Below are positions 35,501-48,500 of a stretch of 64,000 nucleotides of DNA, piece after piece. The translations under genes and the position numbers were made by a program. The notes beneath the pieces were generated by a model. It was not told where the DNA came from. It saw only the letters and a program-made list of their open reading frames with translations, and searched no databases. The stretch comes from Amphiura filiformis (taxonomy: Eukaryota > Echinodermata > Ophiuroidea > Amphilepidida > Amphiuridae), in NCBI RefSeq assembly GCF_039555335.1, contig NC_092628.1, positions 66,543,292 through 66,607,291 of the forward strand, written 5' to 3'. The number at the start of each line of letters is the position of its first letter. The first letter of the stretch is position 1.

Positions 35501-36680
35501 CAATCATGAAATCACTAATTAGTTTATGCTTCACTGCTAACTGATTGTGACCAAATATTAGAGCACAGCTCAGTATCTTTGTGGTGACTATCTCTGATAA
35601 AAAACATTAATTAACAAATTTCAATTCTGCTCAGCAGAGAAAGGAATAAATTCGAAAGACATGATTGTGTTGAAGGTCAGAAGTGTATTTGCAACCCGAG
35701 TTGCCAACCCCGCGATATGGTAGCCCAATTAGGCGTCTTTTAACTCGTGGTTCACCGTTGTTGGGCAGTTTAAAGCAATAATGTACGATTTAGGCCTACA
35801 TCATTTTGTTAGTGTTTACCCATAATGCTGAATGAAATAATATTTATTGTATGCCTAACTGCTGGGAAGGGTTCCTAGCAAGGTAAAGTGAAAGAAACCC
35901 CAATGGCTATTTTGTCCGTTTATTTAGAGTTCTATGGCCGATTTAAAGTCATAATTATGACTTAATTTTGTTATTTATTAATTACTATTTTTAGCAGAAT
36001 TAATAACATAAAAATGGGCTGTGCCCGTCTCATGAAGAATAACGATCGATCTTACCCTTGATTTAACAGGCCTGTCAATTTCTTGGAATTGTTTGATATG
36101 AAAGGAGGGTATGATTTTTTTGTATTAGTTTTTAAGTATTTCCTAGCCTCTCTTAGCCACAGGGTTGGCTACAAAAGACACAAAGTATACCTTAGGATAA
36201 ACTGGCATGAGTGCGCTGACCCCAGGTTTTCAACATTTCAGGATTGTTTGTGGACGGAGGTCGGGTGAAAAAACGAAATTACGTTTACATGACTTTGTCG
36301 AAATTAAATAGTGTGACAAGAATGAGTGTATAGATGACTAGGGGGGAGCTTACTTATTTGTATCTTCTATACTATCCATCATATACCCTAGGCCCTGCAT
36401 AACAAAAATTCAACAATATTCAATATCCAAAGCAATATCCTCACTACAATAGGCCCCCAAAACAGAACTCCCACCCACATAATTGACACAAATTGATTAC
36501 CTAAAGCTTCATTCCATGAAGCATTTCTCTTGTATTTGATCATCATATCCCGTCCAGTTCACATTGGGCGCCCCATTCCTTTTTTAAAGGAATTTTTATT
36601 TTAAATAGAAAATCACACCAGAACAGAAAAAATTAAAATCGTGTCATACACTGTCTGATTTCGTATCAAGTCACATGGAG
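32546..36680. other. DHX34 upstream / intergenic DNA
   Basis: No supported coding exon. A non-coding first exon of DHX34 is expected somewhere here. Visible items are a 14-bp hairpin at 33221-33258 (TTGCATAGCAGTTT with its complement), C- and G-runs, and a GC-rich block at about 34848-35145 opening CAGTGGCGTACCGTGGCC, which looks like a degraded repeat end. Confidence 0.45.
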
Positions 36681-36698
36681 GCAAATCACTTCCAACGG

Positions 36699-36708
36699 AC
36701 CGGAAGTG
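36699..36708. promoter_or_regulatory. ETS-type site ACCGGAAGTG
   Basis: An exact consensus ETS/GABP motif, common in TATA-less promoters of housekeeping genes. It could mark the DHX34 promoter about 4 kb upstream of its start codon, but I have no transcript evidence and one 10-mer can be chance. Confidence 0.2.
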
Positions 36709-37097
36709 CAACTTCACTATAGGTCTCTAACACCCTAAAAATGAGCATAATATGCTTGTATTTCCAGACAACTATTTGTACATCATTTTAGGGTATATAA
36801 AAGTTGAACAATCCTAAGGCAGTCGGACATGATATATCGTGCATAAACTTGGTGCATTGTTTTCAAGAAATGTTATTTTATACGCCTCGCGGCGGCGTCT
36901 TGTTCCATACACCCCCCCCCCGCTTAAAAAAAATGGGGGACTTTAAATTGCTGTTGTTTTGTATTTTGTTTGCTTAAATATGGATTTAGTTTGATTTCTG
37001 TTGTTAATCATGCAAATAAAACACAGATGAGAGATATAAATTAGTTTTATAAACAATTTTGACTTCTTGTTCATTAAGTTTGTCTTTTTATAAAATA

Positions 37098-37203
37098 TAT
37101 CTTGCCTTTGTGGCGCAATCGGTTAGCGCGCTATACCGTAATTTTTATATCACGCGCATATTGCATGTGTCACTTAATCTACGTTTGAACCCCACCCAAG
37201 CCT
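37098..37203 (+). pseudogene. tRNA-like relic
   Basis: An A-box region TGGCGCAATCGGTTAGCGCG, as in intron-bearing tRNA-Ile(UAU), and a B-box-like GTTTGAACCCC about 70 bases later. The acceptor halves do not pair. A tRNA pseudogene or SINE fragment is likely. Confidence 0.35.
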
Positions 37204-38664
37204 TCTCTCAGGTATTTCTTTTATTTATTCTTCTTTTCTACATTTTCCCAGTTGTGTTTTTGAATCATATAGAACTGGTCAAAAACCCATATTTCATACA
37301 AAAATGTTTTTTTTTCTTTCTTAATTTAATTGGAGAATACTGCCAACTGATTCCAATGGGGGGGTCAGATTATGCAATTATGGAAACTATATTCATGCTA
37401 GATAAGGCTGGTTTAGCCGAGTGTCATTAGATCTCTACCCACGAACTTCTACTGAAAATGACAATAACTTTATGTCCTTAAGCTTCAGCGACGAAGCATT
37501 ATCGACCCCCCCCCTTGACAATTTCCTTGAAAATATTGATTCGGATTCTGAACAAAAACGCTATAAAATAGATCTTTTGGTGTTAAGTTTGGATCTTTTC
37601 TCGCTTGGGTGGGATCGTGTACATGGGACCCCCCCCCCCCACCATTCACTAACCACCACCAATATTTTTTTGTTGCCGAATAGGCCTATACTAATAACGT
37701 TTTCAACTGAGTAGTCTTTTGGTGACATGCTTTTGCTGAATTTGTCTGATAATATCTCCTATTGAACATGCTTGGGGTTCAAAGCAAATAAGCTAATCTA
37801 TGTCTTTGCGTAACTTACATGTACATGTATTCCGTCATGGATGATTTTGTCATGTAACCTATTTCAAGGAAATTCCAAACCCTGAGAGTGGATACCGTAC
37901 TTTAACTTTCTTTCACATCATTGCTGTTGCTGGTGTTGCTGTATTCAATCTCAAATTTCAGCGAAATATAAACGTGGCCTCCGGTCGGGGCAGTTCTTGG
38001 CAAATCCACTGGTGAAATGATGAGTAACACATACAATATCGATAAAAAATTTAGAGTGCAATTTGGGCATCTGCAACTCACGGTGTTAATATATCATATG
38101 TCATTGTCAGTCGTTCACATGTTTTCAATGATCAGAGTTGCCGCTTTACACATGGTTCAGGAATCCACATGGGCTATAGGCTACATGTACTTGTTTACAA
38201 AATGTTACAAAATTCTTTTCTCGCTGTGTGAATTTTTTTACTTGCACTATGGTTTAGAGCACTTTTTTGGGAGAATTTTGGGTGACTTTGTGCCTATTTT
38301 TTTTAATGCAAACGCTGCCAAAGAGTGTTCCGATCATCACAGAGGGTTAAGACAGGGCACTCGGCAAATTGAGCACAACAAAATCAACATCATGCAAGCA
38401 AGGCGCGTGCGGTCACAAACGGTTCAAGGTGCAAAGTATAATCACACTGACACGCTTTGGCTCTACACCCTGATTTACCAAGTATTAAACGTAGACATGA
38501 AAGACAGTCCCTGAAGCCCTATATCAATTCATTCAAGTTTCAATAACATTTATTGTACCTACCGTACATGTATTTTAACCACAGAGGAGAGAGAAAACAG
38601 AGAAAGTACCATCAGTCGAAGTCCCTGTGTATTGTATACGGTGAGTTCTCGCTGCTCGCATATT

Positions 38665-38845
38665 CATGAGGGCCGATTGTTCGATCATGCCGTGTCAAAC
38701 AATCACGCCAGCGCTGCGTGCCTTCGCGTATACGCGATAGAGAGTTGCGTGCTTTCCCGATTGCGCGATAGACCATGAAAATATGCGGTAATTGCGTAGC
38801 AGTCTTGCCTGTTGCATTTCATGGAACAATCAGCCCTCATTATCG
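38665..38845. mobile_element. Small inverted-repeat element
   Basis: TGAGGGCCGATTGTTC near 38668 is matched by GAACAATCAGCCCTCA near 38824-38840 in complement (one mismatch). About 180 bp, MITE-sized, immediately left of the satellite. Confidence 0.5.
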
Positions 38846-38892
38846 GATGATGCGGAGACTTTGACTGGTGGTACGCTCTCTGACTCTGTGTC

Positions 38893-41800
38893 AGGGGCAC
38901 ACACCACTAAATAATCGTCCCATTGAAATACACGGGAAAATACAAGAAAGTAAGTTTGTTTTTCTACCCCATGTAACAACATTTTTAATATTTTTATCAA
39001 ACCAATGTCTTAAATAAAGATTAAACTTTTATTTAAATTAAATTTTTGGGACAAGTTAAGACAAACTTGAGAGATACGAACTCCTGAACAGCGCCATCCC
39101 GAATTTCAGCCGACACGCTTTCGCCTCCTTACCAGTTCCGCCATGATATTGTTCCGAGGGCCTATTACCCATGCACATTCGATTCAGAAAATTTTCTGAA
39201 CAGATATGTAATGTTGAGCTCCTATTCTATCTTTTTATCAAAACAACCAAGAGTCACTCAAATTTGGTTCCCTCGGGACGCCGATATATTTCGCACAGGT
39301 GCTATTTTTTACCGAACTATGAAGGGTTACACCAAATGCGGAAGGATTTAGTGTAGTGCACCCTTATAAGAAAAAATATTTTGATATTCTTTATTTTTGG
39401 AATCAGTGGTCAACATCATAAAAAAGTGTAATTGCTTTTTATCGCTAGTCACTCCAAAGTTATAAAACAGGACTCCAAACAAGCTCGGACTGAGTGAAAA
39501 TATGATACTTTTCGCAATTTTCAGCATTCAAGGGCCAGAGCAACATTTTGACCATGTTAAACTCTATTTATAATCCCATTAACATCAGGAAAGTGACTTT
39601 GTTTACAAACATTTATGTACAATCACAAATTTAACATGACCGAAAAGCGACATGTGATCATTTCACCCCCCCCCCCCACTCTTAGATCATGCATAATATA
39701 AGGGCGTGTCAATAGGCATATGCCTTAAGTTGGGGGGGGGGGGGTGTTATGGGTAGATAGAACGGTAATTTGACACTCTAAAATGTTAAATTTCCAAGTT
39801 GCGTGTATTATTTTTGCAAGATCTAAAATTAAGAAACCCCATCATTAGAATTAATTGAAAAATTTCTCTCTTGGGAATTGAACATTTGGTCATAAGATAA
39901 AAATGCCGTTATTTTGTCATCATTAGGCCATAATATAGTATGCTTTGACTTTAAATGTCTATTGAGACCCAATTAAAGGTTCAGTGATTATTTTCAAAAC
40001 GGTTATAATTGAGTTTTGATCTTATAATTACATTTTGCATCAAAATAATTCCAAAGATGTTTCATTTGTTCAGCACCGAGATAACCAAAAGTGACCACTT
40101 CTATGATATTGGGGCCAAAATAGCTCAATTTCAAGCACGGTCTTAAATTGTCAATTCGACGGGAACTTGCGTTTTGAAGCTAATTTCTCATGCGTTTAAG
40201 AATGAAATCGCGTATTTGTAGACGGAAATAGAAAAACAGACTTTTTTTCTTTGCAAAGACATCAGTTTCAGTCAAAAATCTCAACTTTTTGGCACTTAAA
40301 ATCAGGTATTAATCATGTCCATAGCATTTAAAAATGAGTCTTCGAAGGGCACACACCACTAAATAATCGTCCCATTGAAATACACGGGAAAATACAAGAA
40401 AGTAAGTTTGTTTTTCTACCCCATGTAACAACATTTTTAATATTTTTATCAAACCAATGTCTTAAATAAAGATTAAACTTTTATTTAAATTAAATTTTTT
40501 GGGACAAGTTAAGACAAACTTGAGAGATCTGAACTCCTGAACAGCGCCATCCCGAATTTCAGCCGACACATTTCGCCTCCTTACCAGTTCCGCCATGATA
40601 TTGTTCCGAGGGCCTATTACCCATGCACATTCGATTCAGAAAATTTTCTGAACAGATATGTAATGTTGAGCTCCTATTCTATCTTTTTTATCAAAACAAC
40701 CAAGAGTCACTCAAATTTGGTTCCCTCGGGACGCCGATATATTTCGCATAGGTGCTATTTTTTACCGGAACTATGAAGGGTTGAACACCAAATGCGGAAG
40801 GATTTAGTGTAGTGCACCCTTATAAGAAAAAATATTTTTGATATTCTTTATTTTTGGAATCAGTGGTCAACATCCTAAAAAGTGTAATTGCTTTTTATCG
40901 CTAGTCACTCCAAAGTTATAAAACAGGACTCCAAACAAGCTCGGACTGAGTGAAAATATGATACTTTTCGCAATTTTCAGCATTCAAGGGCCAGAGCAAC
41001 ATTTTGACCATGTTAAACTCTATTTATAATCCCATTAACATCAGGAAAGTGACTTTGTTTACAAACATTTATGTACAATCACAAATTTAACATGACCGCA
41101 AAGCGACATGTGATCAGTTCCCCCCCCCCCCCCCACTCTTAGATCATGCATAATATAAGGATGTGTCAATAGGCATATGCCTTAAGTTGGGGGGTGTTAT
41201 GGGTAGATAGAATGGTAATTTGACACTCTAAAATGTTAAATTTCCAAGTTGCGTGTATTATTTTTGCAAGATCTAAAATTAAGAAACCCCATCATTAGAA
41301 TTAATTGAAAAATTTCTCTCTTGGGAATTGAACATTTGGTCATAAGATAAAAATGCCGTTATTTTGTCATCATTAGGCCATAATATAGTATGCTTTGACT
41401 TTAAATGTCTATTGAGACCCAATTAAAGGTTCAGTGATTATTTTCAAAACGGTTATAATTGAGTTTTGATCTTATAATTACATTTTGCATCAAAATAATT
41501 CCAAAGATGTTTCATTTTTTCAGCACCGAGATAACCAAAAGTGACCACTTCTATGATATTGGGGCCAAAATAGCTCAATTTCAAGCACGGTCTTAAATTG
41601 TCAATTCGACGGAACTTGCGTTTTGAAGCTAATTTCTCATGCGTTTAAGAATGAAATCGCGTATTTGTAAACGGAAATAGAAAAACAGACTTTTTTTTTC
41701 TTTGCAAAGACATCAGTTTCAGTCAAAAATCTCAACTTTTGGCACTTAAAATCAGGTATTAATCATGTCCATAGCATTTAAAAATGAGTCTTGAAGGGCA

Positions 41801-44800
41801 CACACCACTAAATAATCGTCCCATTGAAATACGGGAAAATACAAGAAAGTAAGTTTGTTTTTCTACCCCATGTAACAACATTTTTAATATTTTTATCAAA
41901 CCAATGTCTTAAATAAAGATTAAACTTTTATTTAAATTAAATTTTTTGGGACAAGTTAAGACAAACTTGAGAGATACGAACTCCTGAACAGCGCCATCCC
42001 GAATTTCAGCCGACACGCTCGCCTCCTTACCAGTTCGGCCATGATATTGTTCCGAGGGCCTATTACCCATGCACATTCGATTCAGAAAATTTTCTGAACA
42101 GATATGTAATGTTGAGCTCCTATCCTATCTTTTTTATCAAAACAACCAAGAGTCACTCAAATTTGGTTCCCTCGACGCCGATATATTTCGCATAGGTGCT
42201 ATTTTTTACGGAACTATGAAGGGTTGAACACCAAATGCGGAAGGATTTAGTGTAGTGCACCCTTATAAGAAAAATATTTTTGATATTCTTTATTTTTGGA
42301 ATCAGTGGTCAACATCCTAAAAAAGTGTAATTGCTTTTTATCGCTAGTCACTCCAAAGTTATAAAACAGGACTCCAAACAAGCTCGGACTGAGTGAAAAT
42401 ATGATACTTTTCGCAATTTTCAGCATTCAAGGGCCAGAGCAACATTTTGACCATGTTAAACTCTATTTATAATCCCATTAACATCAGGAAAGTGACTTTG
42501 TTTACAAACATTTATGTACAATCACAAATTTAACATGACCGAAAAGCGACATGTGATCATTTCACCCCCCCCCCCCCACTCTTAGATCATGCATAATATA
42601 AGGATGTGTCAATAGGCATATGCCTTAAGTTGGGGGGGGGGGGTGTTATGGGTAGATAGAATGGTAATTTGACACTCTAAAATGTTAAATTTCCAAGTTG
42701 CGTGTATTATTTTTGCAAGATCTAAAATTAAGAAACCCCATCATTAGAATTAATTGAAAAATTTCTCTCTTGGGAATTGAACATTTGGTCATAAGATAAA
42801 AATGCCGTTATTTTGTCATCATTAGGCCATAATATAGTATGCTTTGACTTTAAATGTCTATTGAGACCCAATTAAAGGTTCAGTGATTATTTTCAAAACG
42901 GTTATAATTGAGTTTTGATCTTATAATTACATTTTGCATCAAAATAATTCCAAAGATGTTTCATTTTTTCAGCACCGAGATAACCAAAAGTGACCACTTC
43001 TATGATATTGGGGCCAAAATAGCTCAATTTCAAGCACGGTCTTACATTGTCAATTCGACGGGAACTTGCGTTTTGAAGCTAATTTCTCATGCGTTTAAGA
43101 ATGAAATCGCGTATTTGTAGACGGAAATAGAAAAACAGACTTTTTTTTCTTTGCAAAGACATCAGTTTCAGTCAAAAATCTCAACTTTTGGCACTTAAAA
43201 TCAGGTATTAATCATGTCCATAGCATTTAAAAATGAGTCTTCGAAGGGCACACACCACTAAATAATCGTCCCATTGAAATACACGGGAAAATACAAGAAA
43301 GTAAGTTTGTTTTTCTACCCCATGTAACAACATTTTTAATATTTTTATCAAACCAATGTCTTAAATAAAGATTAAACTTTTATTTAAATTAAATTTTTTG
43401 GGACAAGTTAAGACAAACTTGAGAGATATGAACTCCTGAACAGCGCCATCCCGAATTTCAGCCGACACGCTCGCCTCCTTACCAGTTCCGGCCATGATAT
43501 TGTTCCGAGGGCCTATTACCCATGCACATTCGATTCAGAAAATTTTCTGAACAGATATGTAATGTTGAGCTCCTATTCTATCTTTTTATCAAAACAACCA
43601 AGAGTCACTCAAATTTGGTTCCCTCGGGACGCCGATATATTTCGCATAGGTGCTATTTTTTACCGGAACTATGAAGGGTTGAACACCAAATGCGGAAGGA
43701 TTTAGTGTAGTGCACCCTTATAAGAAAAAATATTTTTGATATTCTTTATTTTTGGAATCAGTGGTCAACATCCTAAAAAAGTGTAATTGCTTTTTATCGC
43801 TAGTCACTCCAAAGTTATAAAACAGGACTCCAAACAAGCTCGGACTGAGTGAAAATATGATACTTTTCGCAATTTTCAGCATTCAAGGGCCAGAGCAACA
43901 TTTTGACCATGTTTAACTCTATTTATAATCCCATTAACATCAGGAAAGTGACTTTGTTTACAAACATTTATGTACAATCACAAATTTAACATGACCGAAA
44001 AGCGACATGTGATCATTTCACCCCCCCCCCCCCACTCTTAGATCATGCATAATATAAGGATGTGTCAATAGGCATATGCCTTAAGTTGGGGGGGGGGGTG
44101 TTATGGGTAGATAGAATGGTAATTTGACACTCTAAAATGTTAAATTTCCAAGTTGCGTGTATTATTTTTGCAAGATCTAAAATTAAGAAACCCCATCATT
44201 AGAATTAATTGAAAAATTTCTCTCTTGGGAATTGAACATTTGGTCATAAGATAAAAATGCCGTTATTTTGTCATCATTAGGCCATAATATAGTATGCTTT
44301 GACTTTAAATGTCTATTGAGACCCAATTAAAGGTTCAGTGATTATTTTCAAAACGGTTATAATTGAGTTTTGATCTTATAATTACATTTTGCATCAAAAT
44401 AATTCCAAAGATGTTTCATTTTTTCAGCACCGAGATAACCAAAAGTGACCACTTCTATGATATTGGGGCCAAAATAGCTCAATTTCAAGCACGGTCTTAA
44501 ATTGTCAATTCGACGGGAACTTGCGTTTTGAAGCTAATTTCTCATGCGTTTAAGAATGAAATCGCGTATTTGTAGACGGAAATAGAAAAACAGACTTTTT
44601 TTCTTTGCAAAGACATCAGTTTCAGTCAAAAATCTCAACTTTTTGGCACTTAAAATCAGGTATTAATCATGTCCATAGCATTTAAAAATGAGTCTTGAAG
44701 GGCACACACCACTAAATAATCGTCCCATTGAAATACACGGAAAATACAAGAAAGTAAGTTTGTTTTTCTACCCCATGTAACAACATTTTTAATATTTTTA

Positions 44801-45165
44801 TCAAACCAATGTCTTAAATAAAGATTAAACTTTTATTTAAATTAAATTTTTTGGGACAAGTTAAGACAAACTTGAGAGATACGAACTCCTGAACAGCGCC
44901 ATCCCGAATTTCAGCCGACACGCCGCCTCCTTACCAGTTCCGCCATGATATTGTTCCGAGGGCCTATTACCCATGCACATTCGATTCAGAAAATTTTCTG
45001 AACAGATATGTAATGTTGAGCTCCTATTCTATCTTTTTATCAAAACAACCAAGAGTCACTCAAATTTGGTTCCTCGGGACGCCGATATATTTCGCATAGG
45101 TGCTATTTTTTACCGGAACTATGAAGGGTTACACCAAATGCGGAAGGATTTAGTGTAGTGCACCC
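38893..45165. repeat. Satellite of 1.45-kb units, four full plus one partial
   Basis: The unit start GGCACACACCACTAAATAAT recurs at 38896, 40348, 41797, 43247 and 44701, so periods are 1452, 1449, 1450 and 1454. Copies differ by scattered substitutions and short indels, many in homopolymers. The first about 470 bp of each unit has MITE-like ends: AGGGGCACACACCACTAAAT at the left and the complement of AGGGTGCACTACACTAAAT at the right. The last, partial unit stops exactly at that right end. Every full unit carries a C-run and, about 65-70 bases on, a G-run (9-13 bases in most units, only four G in unit two). No coding frame is shared. Confidence 0.95.
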
Positions 45166-45530
45166 TCAGACAGTGTGTGATTTTATTAACAAATGATTAA
45201 TAAATTTATAACTAGTATAAGCTTACCTATTTAATACGTTAATAGCTTAGCAAAACATTTCACACAGCTAATATTAGTACCTGTACATGTTCCATCATTA
45301 GATCTGATCTTGTGAGTAAAATCGTGTATAAAACGTTGACACAGGTCAACTGAATGTTGGATTGAATTTTACATTGAATTGCATTTTTTTTCTGTATGTT
45401 TTTAGTTTTATTAGCGAAAGCCTGTCTCCCATCAATCATACGGTTAGTCTTTCGCACAGTAGAGTAGCCGCACACGGATCAAAAGCATTGACCACGCAAG
45501 ACTTCACAAGAGTACAAGCCACAAAACAAA
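45166..45530 (+). promoter_or_regulatory. Presumed DDRGK1 promoter and 5' UTR region
   Basis: Only 365 bp separate the satellite end from the DDRGK1 start codon, with no other repeat in it. The promoter or first-exon leader must lie here or inside the satellite. No TATA box at a convincing place. Confidence 0.4.
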
Positions 45531-48500
45531 ATGGAAGGATTTAGTGTGGAAGGACCTGTACTTTTGGGTGTAATTTGTGTGGCAATTGCAGCCGTTGTAG
45601 GGGCTGTGATTTTCTTTGTAAATCAACTGAAGAAAGGTAAGATATTATTCTATCGAAAATCAAGATTGGCTTGTGATTTAATGCTCGCATAGTTGTGTAA
45701 AGAGACGCAATATGTTCTTCTTTTTCTTCCTAATGTTAAATGTTGCAATATGTTGCAACCATGCAACAGTGCAATGCATGATTGAATGTAGGTATATATG
45801 CTAGTAGATACAGACTTTAAGGTACATATTTCGAGGTGCATAACAGACACAAAATTTGTGTCATAACAAACACCAAATTGGTGTCGATGACCTGACATGC
45901 ATGCATTCTTTTGTGATGGTCTTTCAATTTGTGCCGAGTGTCCTTGGCAGACTTGACTATGCTTCAGTGGTCATGAAAGGATTCAATAGATAACCTCTGC
46001 CCCACTAATCCCCAGCTATTGTCTGAAATTGCACCTCGGAAGATATATTATAACAACTCAGTCCCTCAAATGATAGTCATATAACGACCAAAAGATAAAT
46101 GACTGACTATCATTGAGGACTGAGTTCCGCAGATCTAATATGCTAGGTGAATTCAAATTTGCCATCAAACTGCATCATTTTACGTTTTACATATCAAATT
46201 AAAGCCTGAGTAAAGAAAGCCAAAACTGAAAACATTAAATTGTCATAGCACTTTCCGTAACAAAGTTACATCTTGTCAAAGTAAAAGACTGACTTTCATC
46301 AAAAAGATTCTGCTAGCAAAATTCCCCAATGGCATTTAGGGGTGTTTCTAGATCTTATGCCCCCAGCATACTTTTCTGCCGCTGCGGCAAGCGGCAGGGC
46401 GTTTCAGCCAATGACAAGCCGTGATTGTGTCCGTTTGTCTGCAATGCGCGGCAAGCGGCAGGGTAGTATGAAACTATGCCTGCCACTTCCACATACTTGT
46501 GCATAATACGGAAGGTCGATTTGTGCCCATAAATGTTTAGGCCTATGTTAAACTGTATGTTATACAAATTGTACAGCTATCATTTCTACCCTATGACGAA
46601 CCGACATACCTGTAAATCAAATAGCCCACAAAAAACTGGTCATCGCTGGTATTTTTCATGAAGAAAAACGACACTTTTTTACGCCGGAACATGTCCCAAA
46701 ACACGTCAGCTGACGTACAAGCCTCCCCACGCATGTACATAAACAAGCCGTGTTCATTGTTTAATTGTCACCTGCAGCTGTTCGCAAGAAAACTTTCTGC
46801 ATAAAATTACCTGGGGTCGTTATCAGGCCTGAGACACACTGGCGCTAGTTTGAGGACAGTCACTATGAGTTACTAATGTCGGCACATGCAGAAAATGCGT
46901 GATGGGTCGCCATTTTGTGACTCGTGCAAGCTAACACAAACAAATTATTGGACTTAATAATCTTTTCAAGTTTTAATAAAACGTGCATCTATCATGATAA
47001 TATTACATTTTATTATTTTATTATTTGAATTACATAAGCTATGTCAATTTTGTGTCCATGTTAATTTTTATATGGATTTACCTGTGTTGATTTTAAACTG
47101 TTGTGAACGTAGAGCTACGCAAATTGGCAGGCGATTACCCACCATGCAATGCGAATACACGGAAACGATCCAGTTTAGGATGCATCGCAGTTCCTGTTGT
47201 GTAAACCAGGCGTAAACCGCCCATCCAACCTGATCGTGTGCACAGGATTTGTGCTGGAGGCTAGTTAATCGCACAACCAATGCGCAGAAGAAGACCTTGA
47301 TACTAGGCGGAGCTTACGTTTCACAAGAATGATTGACAGCTGTGAGTAAGTGAAATTCTGTTCTGTGATTGGTACAAAAATATGGTTCTCGTATAAATGA
47401 ATATATTATCCATGGCTTCAAAATTAGGAACCGTTTCTTCCACAGAGCCCCCTATGGTCTCTACTCATCATACACGACCGTAGAAGATCTGGCAGCGACG
47501 ACGCCAATCAGGCTAGCTATTTGTATGGGCGTGGCCTCTCATCCTTTTTATTATCTCTGGTCTTGTCACGCTGGTAGATTAAGCCCACCTGTGATTACTG
47601 ACCTGGATCTGACAGAAGATTGTGGAATTTACGATTTTCAGCAGCAGGATTTTATGAAACTGCCAATATTTGCAAGTATTCTGAAGGATCGGTAATAATT
47701 AAAATATTTTTCATGGTGTCGGTAGTGCAAGTTGAAGTTAGTGAATTTGTGGTTTTGTATGTTATGTGCAAGAGTGTTTTCAGGAAGCGTAAATAGGCAG
47801 GCCGTTATGCTAAGCTCTCCATGTTATATGTGAGTTCGGCGAAGAACTGGACACATCACACGGTAGTGTGATGTGTCCAGCCTGGATATAGTATGAAACT
47901 AGTCCTGCCAGCAAGACTTCAGTCTTTATCATAATGACATCTACGGACCTAGGTATGACGAGTTACAGTTACTGGAACTAGTATGAAACCAGCTTTAGTC
48001 TCATGGCGATAGCAGCTTTTTTTAATGGAACTGCTATCAAAATCCCTCTAAAATTCCATGTGCGACTTGATTATCACCATAGAAAATCATATATTTGGGT
48101 CAAGTGAAGTATAGAAAACATATCTATGTAGGTTTCTTTTACCGACCTATTCTCAAAAAAAAATTCAAATTTATGTAAATATGCATTGTGTTTGGGCCCC
48201 GGTCTTGGCGAAATTCGCTGACTAGCAAATGTGTTAACTAAGTAAGGTTTGCCTGGGATACCTAATGACCAAGGCTGCAATGACATTGTTTGGGTACTAG
48301 ACTGCGGAAAAAAGGATAGTCAGCAGGGGTTTGAAATTAAGTGGGAGACGGGAGCCGTTTGGCCCCCAGAAACTCTGAAATGGCCCCTGGATCATCGACC
48401 ATCTGATCTCATTTAGTTGAGGGTCTGTGCAATAATTACGAGCCCCCCCCCCCCTAGACTGCGGAACTCAGTCCTCAATGATAGTCAGTCATTTATCTTT

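Larger units (their letters stand above)
36709..38892. other. Intergenic DNA with minor repeats
   Basis: No recognised gene. The ORF at 38017-38514 (165 codons) resembles no family I know and has an unlikely composition. A tRNA-like stretch lies at 37098-37203 and an inverted-repeat element at 38665-38845. C-runs occur near 36909, 37508 and 37630. Confidence 0.45.

Noticed and set aside
38017-38514. 165-codon plus-strand ORF
   Set aside because: No recognisable family, odd composition, no splice or poly(A) support. Chance ORF is the better reading.
45141-45555. The 15-mer GGAAGGATTTAGTGT shared by the satellite and the DDRGK1 start codon region
   Set aside because: No similarity extends beyond it, and one 15-base match is expected by chance in a window of this size.
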